Assembly: GCF_904846035.1 (NCBI RefSeq)
Contig: NZ_CAJGYT010000001.1
Location: forward strand, 372,001-436,000
Direction: 5' to 3'
Source: Psychrobacter aestuarii
GTDB taxonomy: Bacteria; Pseudomonadota; Gammaproteobacteria; Pseudomonadales; Moraxellaceae
Length of the DNA: 64,000 nt
Part shown: positions 9,648 through 17,690 of the stretch, in pieces
Layout: each line of letters begins with the position of its first letter
Numbering within the stretch: position 1 is the stretch's first letter
Position numbers and translations under genes: made by a program
The notes under the pieces: model-generated
The model's database searches: none
Told to the model about the DNA's origin: nothing
The model's input: the letters and a program-made list of their open reading frames with translations, nothing else

Positions 9648-10166
9648 TTATGGCAATACCAGCTGCTGTCCGACGTGCAAGGTGCCATTGACCGCGATGT
9701 TGTTGGCACTCGCCAAATCTGCGTATGCCATGCCATAACTGCGGGCGATGCTGCGCAAGGTATCGCTTGAGCGTACCGTATACGTCTTGAGTGCTTTTGC
9801 GCCATTGTTTAGCTGATTGACTGCAGCGCGGGCATTGGCGCGGCTGCTTTGTACCTGACCTTGTAGGCTGGCGCTGTCTGCAGCGACTGCGGTACGTGTA
9901 TTGACGCTAGCACTTGGAATGTTTAAGTTGCTGCCCACCTGAATGCTGGCGGTCGGCAATAAGTTGTTGGCGGCAGCAAGAACGCCGACACTTAAGTCAT
10001 TGTCCTGTGCGATGCGGCTTAGGCTGTCGCCTGAGACCACATGGTGCGTGCTAAGCTGCTGATGGCTGTCTATCTGCGGCGCAGCTTGTGCAGCACCGAT
10101 ACCGAATGCGGTCATTAAACCAAAAGCGCCGAGCGTTTTACATAGGGTGTTTGATAGGATGGTCAT
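9648..10166 (-). CDS. Secreted LysM-repeat protein, two LysM modules
   Basis: A 172-residue secreted protein: signal peptide about 1-28 (LMTAFGIGAAQAA), LysM module 1 around 42-84 (HHVVSGDSLSRIAQDNDLSV) and module 2 around 128-172 (YTVRSSDTLRSIARSYGMAY), ending VGQQLVLP. The linker is rich in Ala, Asn and Gln. LysM modules bind N-acetylglucosamine-containing glycans such as peptidoglycan. There is no catalytic domain, so it could be a wall-binding structural or adaptor protein; its role is unknown. A GAGGACA ribosome site precedes the ATG. It is the smallest of three related neighbours on the same strand, and its second module is the most diverged copy of their shared C-terminal module. Confidence 0.85.
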   Translation of the reverse strand: MTILSNTLCKTLGAFGLMTAFGIGAAQAAPQIDSHQQLSTHHVVSGDSLSRIAQDNDLSVGVLAAANNLLPTASIQVGSNLNIPSASVNTRTAVAADSASLQGQVQSSRANARAAVNQLNNGAKALKTYTVRSSDTLRSIARSYGMAYADLASANNIAVNGTLHVGQQLVLP

Positions 10167-10505
10167 CGTTATGTCCTCTAATCTATACGTGTCTTATTAT
10201 GCTGTGAGACAAAGGCTGCTTTATTAAAGCATGCAGCCGTCATACCATAAGGTTCACCGCGCTATCTCTGCGGATAACGCTATTGGTGACTATACACTTG
10301 AGACATTGCGTGTTGGTATACGGGATGTAGCCGAGCCTGCGAGGAATGTAGCGAGCGTTGCACGTTACTTGCGTAGTATTGCGCAACGACAAAGACGCGT
10401 GAGCACCTATCAAGGTATTGTTGCTGATACGGGCTTTATTGAACCAACTTTGAGTAAAAGGTCATAAAAACCATCTTTATCAGCATCACTTACTAGTAAT
10501 GTATC
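10167..10505. other. Intergenic region between LysM proteins 1 and 2
   Basis: A 339-nt gap. A 78-codon plus-strand frame (10231-10467) lies inside it but has no ribosome site and no recognisable protein features, so I do not call it. I see no terminator with a T-run for the upstream LysM gene and no strong promoter. Confidence 0.4.
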
Positions 10506-11252
10506 TTAATAAATATCATCATCGACCATTGCCATAGCCGTGGTTTGTACCGCTGGCGCCAGTTTGAGACGCAACGTCTGCCCGATTTGCAAAGTAGCGT
10601 TCGCGTCAATGCCGCTCGCAGTGGCAATGTCTTGGTAGCTGATGCCATAGCGATTGGCAATACCCATCAAGGTGTCCCCTGCCTGCACGGTATAGGTGTC
10701 TGGCATCTCACGTGAGGTGGCAACAGCGGTCGCAACTGGTGTGCTGTTCGCGCTAGGCTGTGGTTTTGGGACAAGGGTTACCGCAGGGGTAACAGGTGCA
10801 GCTTTGGCGTTTTTTGGTAAGACAAGCGTGTCGCCTGCACGAATGATGGTGGTCGCGGTCATGTCATTTGCTGCGGTCAATGCCTCAACACTGACGTTGT
10901 AACGCTTGGCGATTGCCAATAGCGTATCGCCCGATTTGATTTGATATTTCGTGGTATTGGCAGTACTGGCTGCTGGCTGTGTTGGTATTTTTTTAGCAGC
11001 AGTAGTGTTAGCAGCGGGCATTGGTATGTTGAGCGTATCACCAATGACGATGGTGGTTTTTGGTGTGATGTTGTTGGCCTTTGCCAGCATATCTACACTC
11101 ACATTGTAGCGTTTGGACAGCACGCTTAGGTTATCACCTGCCACTATTTGATGGGCGCGCGTTTGCGGCGCTGCGTGTGCCATACTTATACCGAATGCGA
11201 GGGCGCACCCAAGTAGGCTACCAATAGCGCCATCTCTATAACGGTTACTCAT
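10506..11252 (-). CDS. Secreted LysM-repeat protein, three LysM modules
   Basis: A 248-residue secreted protein with signal peptide about 1-28 (ends AHAAP) and three LysM modules near 35-78 (HQIVAGDNLSVLSKRYNVSV), 103-146 (YQIKSGDTLLAIAKRYNVSV) and 187-230 (YTVQAGDTLMGIANRYGISY), separated by low-complexity Ala/Thr/Pro linkers. The last module is followed by a short tail ending VDDDIY. There is no enzyme domain. GGAGG lies before the ATG. It is clearly a paralogue of its two neighbours; the C-terminal module is nearly identical in core to that of the four-module protein upstream. Confidence 0.86.
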   Translation of the reverse strand: MSNRYRDGAIGSLLGCALAFGISMAHAAPQTRAHQIVAGDNLSVLSKRYNVSVDMLAKANNITPKTTIVIGDTLNIPMPAANTTAAKKIPTQPAASTANTTKYQIKSGDTLLAIAKRYNVSVEALTAANDMTATTIIRAGDTLVLPKNAKAAPVTPAVTLVPKPQPSANSTPVATAVATSREMPDTYTVQAGDTLMGIANRYGISYQDIATASGIDANATLQIGQTLRLKLAPAVQTTAMAMVDDDIY

Positions 11253-11499
11253 AATTACCTCCTGTAGTTATGTCTTCTATTTTTATTATTACCACCGCGC
11301 TTGACTCGCAGCTTATATATACAACGTAGGTACAATACGCGGCGGTACTTATCAGCATACAGATATGGCATCAGGTATCAATGTGCTTGTTGTAGCCGAC
11401 CGATAACACACCTCTTGGCAATATGGTGGGTATTTTATGGATATAAAAAGTATTCGAATAAAAACAACGTCTTTATCGCTTTTTTACCCTTCTTTGCCA

Positions 11500-12423
11500 T
11501 TAGCGGGTCGTGCTTTGCGCTACCAATGCAGCAGAGGGTGGCAGCGTTAACACCTGCCCGATTGCCAATGGGTCATAGGCTGAAATGCGGCTGAGCTTGG
11601 CAATATCCATGAACTTGACCCCATATCGGTTTGCGATACCCATCAAGGTATCACCAGATTGCACCGTATAGGTCTGCACAGCCGGCGCAGCAGCGGTTTT
11701 TATTGATGACTGTTGCGGCTTAGGGGCTGTCTGCGTAGGAATACTGAGCATCCGTCCAAAATACAAAGGGTCATCGATTGCCATTTGATTGGCGCTGGCT
11801 AACGTATTGATGCTTAAGTTGTATTTTTTGGCAATGCTGGAGAGGGTTTCACCGTATTCGATGCGGTGAGTAGTTACGGTTTGCGCGCTAGCAGATAGGC
11901 TGCGGGTGCGCGCGGTCTTACTTGGCGCATTATTGACAGCCACAGTATGGCTGGGTGCTGTTGTGTTTGCCGAGGTTTTTTTGGTGGTTGTGCTGGCAGC
12001 GATTGGCGGCGCGCTGGGCGTTTCTGCGGTTTTGGTCGCTACAGGAATGATAAGGGTGCTGCCAATCATCAATCCTGATTGCGGGCTGATACGGTTGATA
12101 TGTGCCAGTTGCTCGATATCGATATTGTACTGCGCGGACAAGCTGCTTAGGCTATCGCCTGACACGACACGGTACATATTGTGCTGGGTATTGGGCTCGG
12201 GAATGTGTAGGACTTTTCCTGCACGCAGGGTGCTGGCTTCGAGTCCATTGGCATCAATCAGCGCGGTCTTGGTCAGTTGATATCGATTGGCAATGTCTGC
12301 CAATGTCTCACCGTCCTCTACGATATGATGGGTTGAAGCGTGCGCCAAGTGACCACTTAACGCCGCAATGCTGCATATCACCCACAATATCTGTTTACAC
12401 GGTACCCATACGCGTGATGTCAT
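11500..12423 (-). CDS. Secreted LysM-repeat protein, four LysM modules
   Basis: A 307-residue secreted protein with an N-terminal signal (IAALSGHLAHAS, about 1-30) and four LysM modules near 32-75, 83-127, 186-229 and 249-293. Module starts are HHIVEDGETLADIANRYQLT, YRVVSGDSLSSLSAQYNIDI, HRIEYGETLSSIAKKYNLSI and YTVQSGDTLMGIANRYGVKF. A roughly 55-residue Ala/Ser/Thr-rich linker lies between modules 2 and 3. No catalytic domain is present. It is the first of the three LysM genes in transcription order, with serC 130 nt upstream on the same strand and no visible terminator between them. AGGAGCTAGGA precedes the start. Confidence 0.86.
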   Translation of the reverse strand: MTSRVWVPCKQILWVICSIAALSGHLAHASTHHIVEDGETLADIANRYQLTKTALIDANGLEASTLRAGKVLHIPEPNTQHNMYRVVSGDSLSSLSAQYNIDIEQLAHINRISPQSGLMIGSTLIIPVATKTAETPSAPPIAASTTTKKTSANTTAPSHTVAVNNAPSKTARTRSLSASAQTVTTHRIEYGETLSSIAKKYNLSINTLASANQMAIDDPLYFGRMLSIPTQTAPKPQQSSIKTAAAPAVQTYTVQSGDTLMGIANRYGVKFMDIAKLSRISAYDPLAIGQVLTLPPSAALVAQSTTR

Positions 12424-12553
12424 TCCTAGCTCCTGTGTCTGTCATTATTGTCCAAGCGCAGTGGCAAAAAATATCAAATCACAAGAGCGTCACGGTCTAT
12501 AAGCAAACTTAGCCACTCTTTTTAGTCACTAAGTCTGCGCGCCGTAACCTTTT

Positions 12554-13663
12554 TTAGGCATGCTTTTTTTCAAAGTCTTGCATAAAGTCCACCAGCTGCT
12601 GTACCCAATCAAGAGGTACGGCATTGTAAATACTGGCACGCATACCGCCCACGTCACGATGCCCTTTTAGGTTTAACAAACCTGCCTTTTCAGATTCTGT
12701 CAAGAACAGCTTGTCCAAGCTGCTGTCTGCTAAGGTAAAAGGAATGTTCATGATAGAGCGGTGCGCCTTGGCGACGGGGTTTGCATAAAAGCTGCTGTTG
12801 TCAATCGTAGCGTATAATAATTCAGCTTTTTGGCGATTGATTTTGCCAATAGCATCGACACCCCCTTGCTCTTCTAACCAATCAAATACCAACCCAGATA
12901 AGTACCACGCATAAGTGGCTGGGGTGTTTGACATCGATTCTTTTTCTGCCTGATGCGCATAATTCATCAGCATCGGGCACCATTCGCTAGCATTGTCTAA
13001 CAAGTCCTCACGTATGATAACGATGACCAAACCTGCAGGCCCGATGTTCTTCTGCGCACCTGCATATATCATGCCAAAGTCAGAGACATTGATACGCTCT
13101 GATAATATAGACGAAGACATATCAGCAATCAGTGGCGCATCAACCTTTGGTGCATCAAAGATTTGTAGCCCGTGAATAGTCTCATTGGCGCAATAATGAA
13201 AATAGGCAGCATTATCACTGAGTTGCCACTCACTTTGCGCAGGCACGTCAGTGAAGTTACTGCCCTTGCCTGTCGCCACTTCAGCAATACGACCCAGACC
13301 CAGCTTTTCATAACGCTTGGCTTCTTTAACAGCCTTACCAGACCATGCCCCTGTGGTTAAATAGTCGCCTGCTTGATTGTTCAAAAGATTCAGCGGAATC
13401 GCTGAAAACTGCAAGCTTGCGCCACCTTGCAAAAACAACACCTTGTAATTATCAGGGATGTCCATCAGCCCGCGCAGCTTGGTTTCCGCCTTGGCAGTAA
13501 TCGCCATATAATCGGCACTGCGGTGGCTCATCTCCATCACCGACATACCGCGACCTTGCCAGTCCAAAAGCTCCGACTGGGCGAGCGTCAGCACTTCAGT
13601 TGGCATGGTGGCAGGACCTGCACAAAAATTGGGGAGACGATGAAAATCCTGATGCTGCGTCAT
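12554..13663 (-). CDS. serC: Phosphoserine aminotransferase SerC
   Basis: PLP-dependent transaminase that makes 3-phosphoserine from 3-phosphohydroxypyruvate in serine synthesis and also serves vitamin B6 synthesis; pdxA, another B6 gene, lies elsewhere in the window. The start at 13663 (MTQHQDFHRLPNFCAGPATM) gives 369 residues, close to the family's usual 360; the longer frame to 13798 adds 45 residues unlike SerC. AGGA lies 8 nt before this ATG. The PLP lysine is Lys205 in AGAQKNIGPAG. Other motifs are GPATMPTEVL, MEMSHRSADY and FLQGGASLQF. It is upstream of the LysM gene series on the same strand. Confidence 0.96.
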   Translation of the reverse strand: MTQHQDFHRLPNFCAGPATMPTEVLTLAQSELLDWQGRGMSVMEMSHRSADYMAITAKAETKLRGLMDIPDNYKVLFLQGGASLQFSAIPLNLLNNQAGDYLTTGAWSGKAVKEAKRYEKLGLGRIAEVATGKGSNFTDVPAQSEWQLSDNAAYFHYCANETIHGLQIFDAPKVDAPLIADMSSSILSERINVSDFGMIYAGAQKNIGPAGLVIVIIREDLLDNASEWCPMLMNYAHQAEKESMSNTPATYAWYLSGLVFDWLEEQGGVDAIGKINRQKAELLYATIDNSSFYANPVAKAHRSIMNIPFTLADSSLDKLFLTESEKAGLLNLKGHRDVGGMRASIYNAVPLDWVQQLVDFMQDFEKKHA

Positions 13664-13994
13664 GGTAAAAATCCTAAATAGGGAAAAAAACATAGAACCC
13701 CCCTGATGCATTGCCCAAAGCTCTAAGACTGGGCGCATCACGCGGGACGAATCGGCTGAGACAAACAGAGACAGCCACACAACATTGGGTGGCGGCAATG
13801 CTGACAGACCAACATAAAAATAGACCTAAAAAAGGCCGATGGACGTTGACAGTATACGTAAATGCGCCGCTTACGAGAAGTACTGGACAATGATAATGAC
13901 AAATTTTGTCTGACAGCTTACAAAATTTTGGCAAAATAATCATGCCTCAGTCATCACTTATAACCGCAACAGCACTATTGAAAGGCATTAATGC
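13664..13994. other. Region between holD and serC
   Basis: A 331-nt gap upstream of serC and downstream of the holD-like gene, both on the minus strand. It contains a minus-strand TATACT at about 13852-13857 with no strong -35 element. The open frames here on both strands lack ribosome sites and protein features. No intrinsic terminator is visible for holD. Confidence 0.35.
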
Positions 13995-14930
13995 CTATAG
14001 CGAGGCGGCAGCGTCACTCAGCTGCTGCCAAAATACGCGCTTTTGTTCAGGCGCAGTCAGCATAGTCTCTAGTGTGGGTAGCGAATGTAGGTTTGGATGA
14101 CTGACGCCCTCAGGCAGCGCGGTCAGTGCTGCCACCTTGATATGCTCTTGCCTGCCCAATCGAAACACGTAGCCTGCAACACTGGCATTGGCAAGCTCCG
14201 CCGTATCCATATTTGGACACAGCGGGAAGGCATTGTTTTCGCAAGATATACGCAGCGCTTGGGTGATGTTTTGCCACAATGCCTGCGTGTCGGGCGTCAG
14301 TTGACGCATATCTACCAGCAGCACCCAGCTTTGATAGCGCCCGCCTTGTAAATCAAAGGCAGCGACTTTTTGTTGGCTGGCCGCCGTGGGCACGGATGCT
14401 ATCGGACGCGGAAAGCGGCTATCGGTTGCTGCCGTCTCTGATATTTGGTCGCTACTGTCCGTGATTAAACTGTCAAAATGATAAATCGTGTCGGCGGTTT
14501 CGCTATTGCTGATAGCGTCAGACTGAGGAAAGTCATCATAAAACGCATCCCCACTGTCAAAGTCATCATTATCAAAACTATCACGGTCAAAGTCGTCATC
14601 AGCGTAATCGGCATAATCGCTATTGGCACTATCAATTATTTCTTGCCCATCGGATACTTCATGAGTCTCGTTAATATCGGTATTTTTGCTTAGGCTATTT
14701 TGTTGATGTCGGTCTTTGGTGGTATGGATGTGTGCGGGCGTGTCTGTGTTGACTGGTGCGGTCGGTAAGATATTAGTAGGCTCGGTATCGCTCTGCTCGG
14801 CAATATCCGCCAAAGCCACTACAGGCGCATGCGGGCACACCCACTGGGTAATACCCATCATCTGTAGAATCTGCCGCTGCTGCTTACGCTGCTCAAGCGA
14901 CGGCGAGGCTGTTGTATCGCATTGACTCAT
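13995..14930 (-). CDS. holD: Probable DNA polymerase III psi subunit (HolD) with long acidic linker
   Basis: In E. coli the psi subunit uses an N-terminal peptide to bind the clamp-loader collar and a globular domain to bind chi. Here residues 15-32 (RKQQRQILQMMGITQWVC) match the psi N-terminal peptide pattern (QLQxLGITQW). The C-terminal domain (188-311) has psi-like features in order: a strand SWVLLVDMRQL, a helix, YVFRLG near 254-259 (compare SWRLG), and a final L..L...P..K...WQQ helix (LPTLETMLTAPEQKRVFWQQ). E. coli HolD is 137 residues; the extra length is a 45-185 linker rich in Asp, Ser and Asn, with a strongly acidic run at 104-138. The assignment is my alignment by eye, not a search. 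It stands alone upstream of serC; no rimI neighbour is present. Confidence 0.6.
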   Translation of the reverse strand: MSQCDTTASPSLEQRKQQRQILQMMGITQWVCPHAPVVALADIAEQSDTEPTNILPTAPVNTDTPAHIHTTKDRHQQNSLSKNTDINETHEVSDGQEIIDSANSDYADYADDDFDRDSFDNDDFDSGDAFYDDFPQSDAISNSETADTIYHFDSLITDSSDQISETAATDSRFPRPIASVPTAASQQKVAAFDLQGGRYQSWVLLVDMRQLTPDTQALWQNITQALRISCENNAFPLCPNMDTAELANASVAGYVFRLGRQEHIKVAALTALPEGVSHPNLHSLPTLETMLTAPEQKRVFWQQLSDAAASL

Positions 14931-15303
14931 AGACCCACATTATCCCAATAAAAATAATCACAAACGCGTAATTATAAGGCGCTGTTTGATTCATCAACCT
15001 GTTGACACGCTTGCCGCCAGCAGTGTGCCAGCCCAATCAAACCGTCGTGCTTGTCTTGACCAATCATCGTATCGTGCCGCATTTCAGTATGCAAGGTACT
15101 GATGTCATGTACTGAGCCAGCATTGATAGGTATTATAATCTATCGGCGTGTTTTTTGCTGGCTTCGCTGCGGCGTATACCGCCTCTCTGTACAAGGCGCT
15201 GTGGTATTATTCGCGCTATATACTTTGATGATAGAGTTAAAGTAGATGCCTCAAAAAGACAGTTTGGCACTTGCTTGATACTTGATGGACAAATCTTATG
15301 CAC
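14931..15303. other. Region between holD and ffs; possible 36-codon ORF
   Basis: A 373-nt stretch on the promoter side of holD. A perfect TATAAT (both-strand palindrome ATTATAAT) is at about 15132-15139 and may drive holD leftwards. A minus-strand frame from ATG 15082 to the stop at 14972 would encode a 36-residue peptide (MRHDTMIGQDKHDGLIGLAH...); it has no good ribosome site and I do not recognise it, so it is only noted. Confidence 0.3.
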
Positions 15304-15328
15304 AAAAAAGCCCAGCAAAACAGCTGAG
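15304..15328 (-). terminator. Intrinsic terminator of ffs
   Basis: On the minus strand GCTCAGC, a 5-6 nt loop, GCTGGGC and six Ts form a hairpin with one wobble pair, about 35 nt beyond the mature 4.5S RNA end. Confidence 0.7.
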
Positions 15329-15363
15329 CACATACGGCAAACAAAATACAAGCACAAAAAAAA

Positions 15364-15474
<111 letters not shown>

Positions 15475-15480
15475 TCACAA

Positions 15481-15509
15481 AGTATACGGATAACGTACCC
15501 AGATTGCAA
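15481..15509 (-). promoter_or_regulatory. Sigma-70 promoter of ffs
   Basis: On the minus strand TTGCAA (15504-15509), a 17-nt spacer and TATACT (15481-15486) precede the 4.5S RNA start by about 7 nt. Spacing and position agree with the mature RNA end. Confidence 0.75.
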
Positions 15510-15829
15510 CCCCCTGCGCAAGATTCTTCCTATAAGTGGCTATCAAGACGGCAATATCGACGATGGTTTTTAGCCCATACCATTCGTCAGAAAGTCGTTA
15601 ACAGTGCGTATGCAGCAATCTATTAAAAAACAAAAGCATAGCCCTTAGCTGGGAATTGTAGTAAGTATTGCTACACAAACCCGTAACCTATTGACAAAAG
15701 TCTTATAGATTCTTTCTGGGTATTTGCTATTTTGAATAAATAATAAATGTCTTAATGCTTTTTTGGTAAAAGCAAATTAAGCACAAGCAACACACTTTTT
15801 TTATATGTTTACCATCTCGAGGAAATCCC
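15510..15829. other. Upstream region of the SIMPL-domain gene
   Basis: A 320-nt gap between the ffs promoter and the SIMPL gene. A TTGACA at about 15691 is present but has no well-placed -10. No ORF, repeat or RNA structure stands out. Confidence 0.35.
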
Positions 15830-16561
15830 ATGAACGCATTAACCACTCTACAAACTGCTGTCCGCAAACCTTTATTGACTGTATCAGGTGCGGCATTGTT
15901 GGCCGCCATGACGATGGGCAGCGCGCAAGCAGAAACCACAGGTTACAACCAAATCAGCTTTCAAAGTGAAGTCAAGTCTGAAGTCGCCAATGACGAAATA
16001 CGCGCCAGCCTATATAAGCAAGCGCAAGCCACCAACGCCAAAAGTCTTGCGACCACACTGACCAACAGCATCAATAAGGCAATGATGATTGCCAAGCGCT
16101 ACCCTACCGTCACGGTGACGACAGGTCAGCAGCAAACCTACCCACGCTATGACAAGAACAACAAAATCACTGGCTGGACAGGTCAAGCCAATGTCGAGCT
16201 AAAAAGCAGTGATTTTGAAGCCACCAGCCAGCTGATTGCCGAATTGCAATCAGACATGATGATGAATAATCTTAGCTTTGGCGTCTCTGACAGCAAAAAA
16301 GCAGAAGTCGAAAAGAAACTAATGGTCGAGGCGTCAAAAGATTTTCAGAATCAAGCGCGTGAGATGACCACCGCTTGGGGCGCACGCGGCTACCGCATCG
16401 TGTCGGTTAACCTAAACAAAGGCACCAATTACCCCGTACCTATGTATCGCTCAATGGCAAAAGCAGAAATGATGGACGCCTCTGTACCAAGCCAAAACTT
16501 TGAATCAGGCAACAGCACCGTATCGGTCACTGCCAATGGTACAATCGAGCTGAGCAAATAA
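15830..16561 (+). CDS. SIMPL-domain (DUF541) secreted protein
   Basis: A 243-residue exported protein with a signal peptide of about 34 residues (AALLAAMTMGSAQAET). The mature part fits the SIMPL/DUF541 fold, with GYNQISFQSEVKSEVANDEI at its start and STVSVTANGTIEL at its end. Members are periplasmic or outer-membrane associated and of poorly defined function, such as E. coli YggE, which has been linked to oxidative stress. GAGGAA lies just before the ATG. It is monocistronic, divergent from ffs, and ends at a bidirectional terminator shared with the convergent DUF4124 gene. Confidence 0.85.
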   Translation: MNALTTLQTAVRKPLLTVSGAALLAAMTMGSAQAETTGYNQISFQSEVKSEVANDEIRASLYKQAQATNAKSLATTLTNSINKAMMIAKRYPTVTVTTGQQQTYPRYDKNNKITGWTGQANVELKSSDFEATSQLIAELQSDMMMNNLSFGVSDSKKAEVEKKLMVEASKDFQNQAREMTTAWGARGYRIVSVNLNKGTNYPVPMYRSMAKAEMMDASVPSQNFESGNSTVSVTANGTIELSK

Positions 16562-16585
16562 ACTGCCCTCTAAACGCAAAGCAAA

Positions 16586-16623
16586 TAAAAAAGCAGCCTC
16601 TATAAAAGGGGCTGCTTTTTTTT
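16586..16623. terminator. Bidirectional terminator between SIMPL and DUF4124 genes
   Basis: AAAAAAGCAGCC, a short loop and GGGGCTGCTTTTTTTT form a strong hairpin flanked by A and T runs between two convergent genes. Confidence 0.85.
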
Positions 16624-16675
16624 GGTGCTGTCTTTGTTCCGTAGATACTGGCGCGATATCAGCGCGTTACCTGTC

Positions 16676-17410
16676 TTACTGATTAACGGCGTCGCTGCCC
16701 TGCATACGGACCAGCAATTTTTGGTGCCATGGCAAACGCTCATACGCCAAAAGCTGCGCGGCAAGCTTTTCTGCTGCTTGCTTTTTTTGTCGTAAGATTA
16801 AGGTGTTTTGAATCACATGTACCGTACGCTGTACGCTGGCACGGACATCCCCTTTTTCAGTGACCACTTCTGCCTTGATACGGTGCGCGCCTGGCGTTAA
16901 ATCAACGGTCGGGATACTCATACTCAGCCCTTGTGCGCGGGCATTGCCATCGACATAGATGGTGACTTGATCGCCATTTTGTAGCTGAGGACTGACCTGT
17001 AGCACAATGTCCACGCTCTGCGCTGGGCGTTGATAAGCGCGCTCTGTGCTCGGCTCTAGAATCGATAATTGATAGTTGGTCTGTACAGGGGCGTCCGTTT
17101 TAATCGCAGCACTTGGCAGATCGGTCTGTCCACGCGCTGCTGTGTTGGTTTGCGTTGTCGCAGCGCGGGCTTGGCGGTCGCTCACGGTATTGATACTGGT
17201 AACACTCACCGACTGCCCTGCATGCTGGTAGCTGCTTGGGTTATCGGTATAGGTGACGCGTCCTGAATCATCGACCACCTTATAGACAGGCGCGGCGACC
17301 AATGCTGCACTGCTGAGCAAACACACTGCACCCACAGTCATCATCAGTGGCTTGGTCACGTGTCCGAACGCGTTTACAATCGTTTTTTTCAAGTTGGTCA
17401 CCTGTGTCAA
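16676..17410 (-). CDS. DUF4124-domain exported protein
   Basis: A 244-residue protein with an N-terminal membrane or signal segment at about 22-40 (MMTVGAVCLLSSAALVAA), directly followed by the DUF4124 motif VYKVVDDSGRVTYTDNPSS. A roughly 60-residue polar linker follows, then an Ig-like beta domain near 115-200 (VDIVLQVSPQLQNGDQVTIY) and a charged C-terminus. The biochemical function of DUF4124 proteins is unknown. It follows glnA on the same strand, an arrangement I recall from other gammaproteobacteria near glnA-ntrBC; no ntrBC genes follow here, and an intrinsic terminator separates it from glnA. Confidence 0.82.
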   Translation of the reverse strand: MTQVTNLKKTIVNAFGHVTKPLMMTVGAVCLLSSAALVAAPVYKVVDDSGRVTYTDNPSSYQHAGQSVSVTSINTVSDRQARAATTQTNTAARGQTDLPSAAIKTDAPVQTNYQLSILEPSTERAYQRPAQSVDIVLQVSPQLQNGDQVTIYVDGNARAQGLSMSIPTVDLTPGAHRIKAEVVTEKGDVRASVQRTVHVIQNTLILRQKKQAAEKLAAQLLAYERLPWHQKLLVRMQGSDAVNQ

Positions 17411-17603
17411 ATCAGAAAAAAGGAGGTTGCCGCGCGCGGGTTATCCACTAATAAACACCTTTTCGCGCAAGCTATAGTTTTGATTATTTTTTGATAAAAA
17501 TCAATAGGCTATCTGTGTGAACGGTTATAATCTTCCGATAATAATGACTTTGATTTTAATAACTTAAGACAAATCAAGCGCCTATGTGACAAAGTGACAA
17601 ACG

Positions 17604-17641
17604 CAAAAAAACCCCAGCCAAGCGAGCCTGACTGGGTTTTG
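17604..17641 (-). terminator. Intrinsic terminator of glnA
   Basis: On the minus strand AACCCAGTCAGG, a short loop, CTTGGCTGGGGTT and a T-run form a long, slightly imperfect hairpin about 50 nt after the glnA stop. Confidence 0.75.
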
Positions 17642-17690
17642 CGTGCTGTCAGTGGGTCAAGTAGCGTGGCTGGCTTGACCCGACGTCAGA

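Noticed and set aside
10231..10467. 78-codon plus-strand ORF in the LysM 1 / LysM 2 gap
   Set aside because: No ribosome site, no recognisable motifs, basic composition typical of chance frames; it lies in what should be promoter or 3' DNA of the minus-strand LysM genes.
12554..13798. 414-residue version of SerC
   Set aside because: The extra 45 N-terminal residues do not resemble SerC and the internal ATG at 13663 has a ribosome site and gives the family length.
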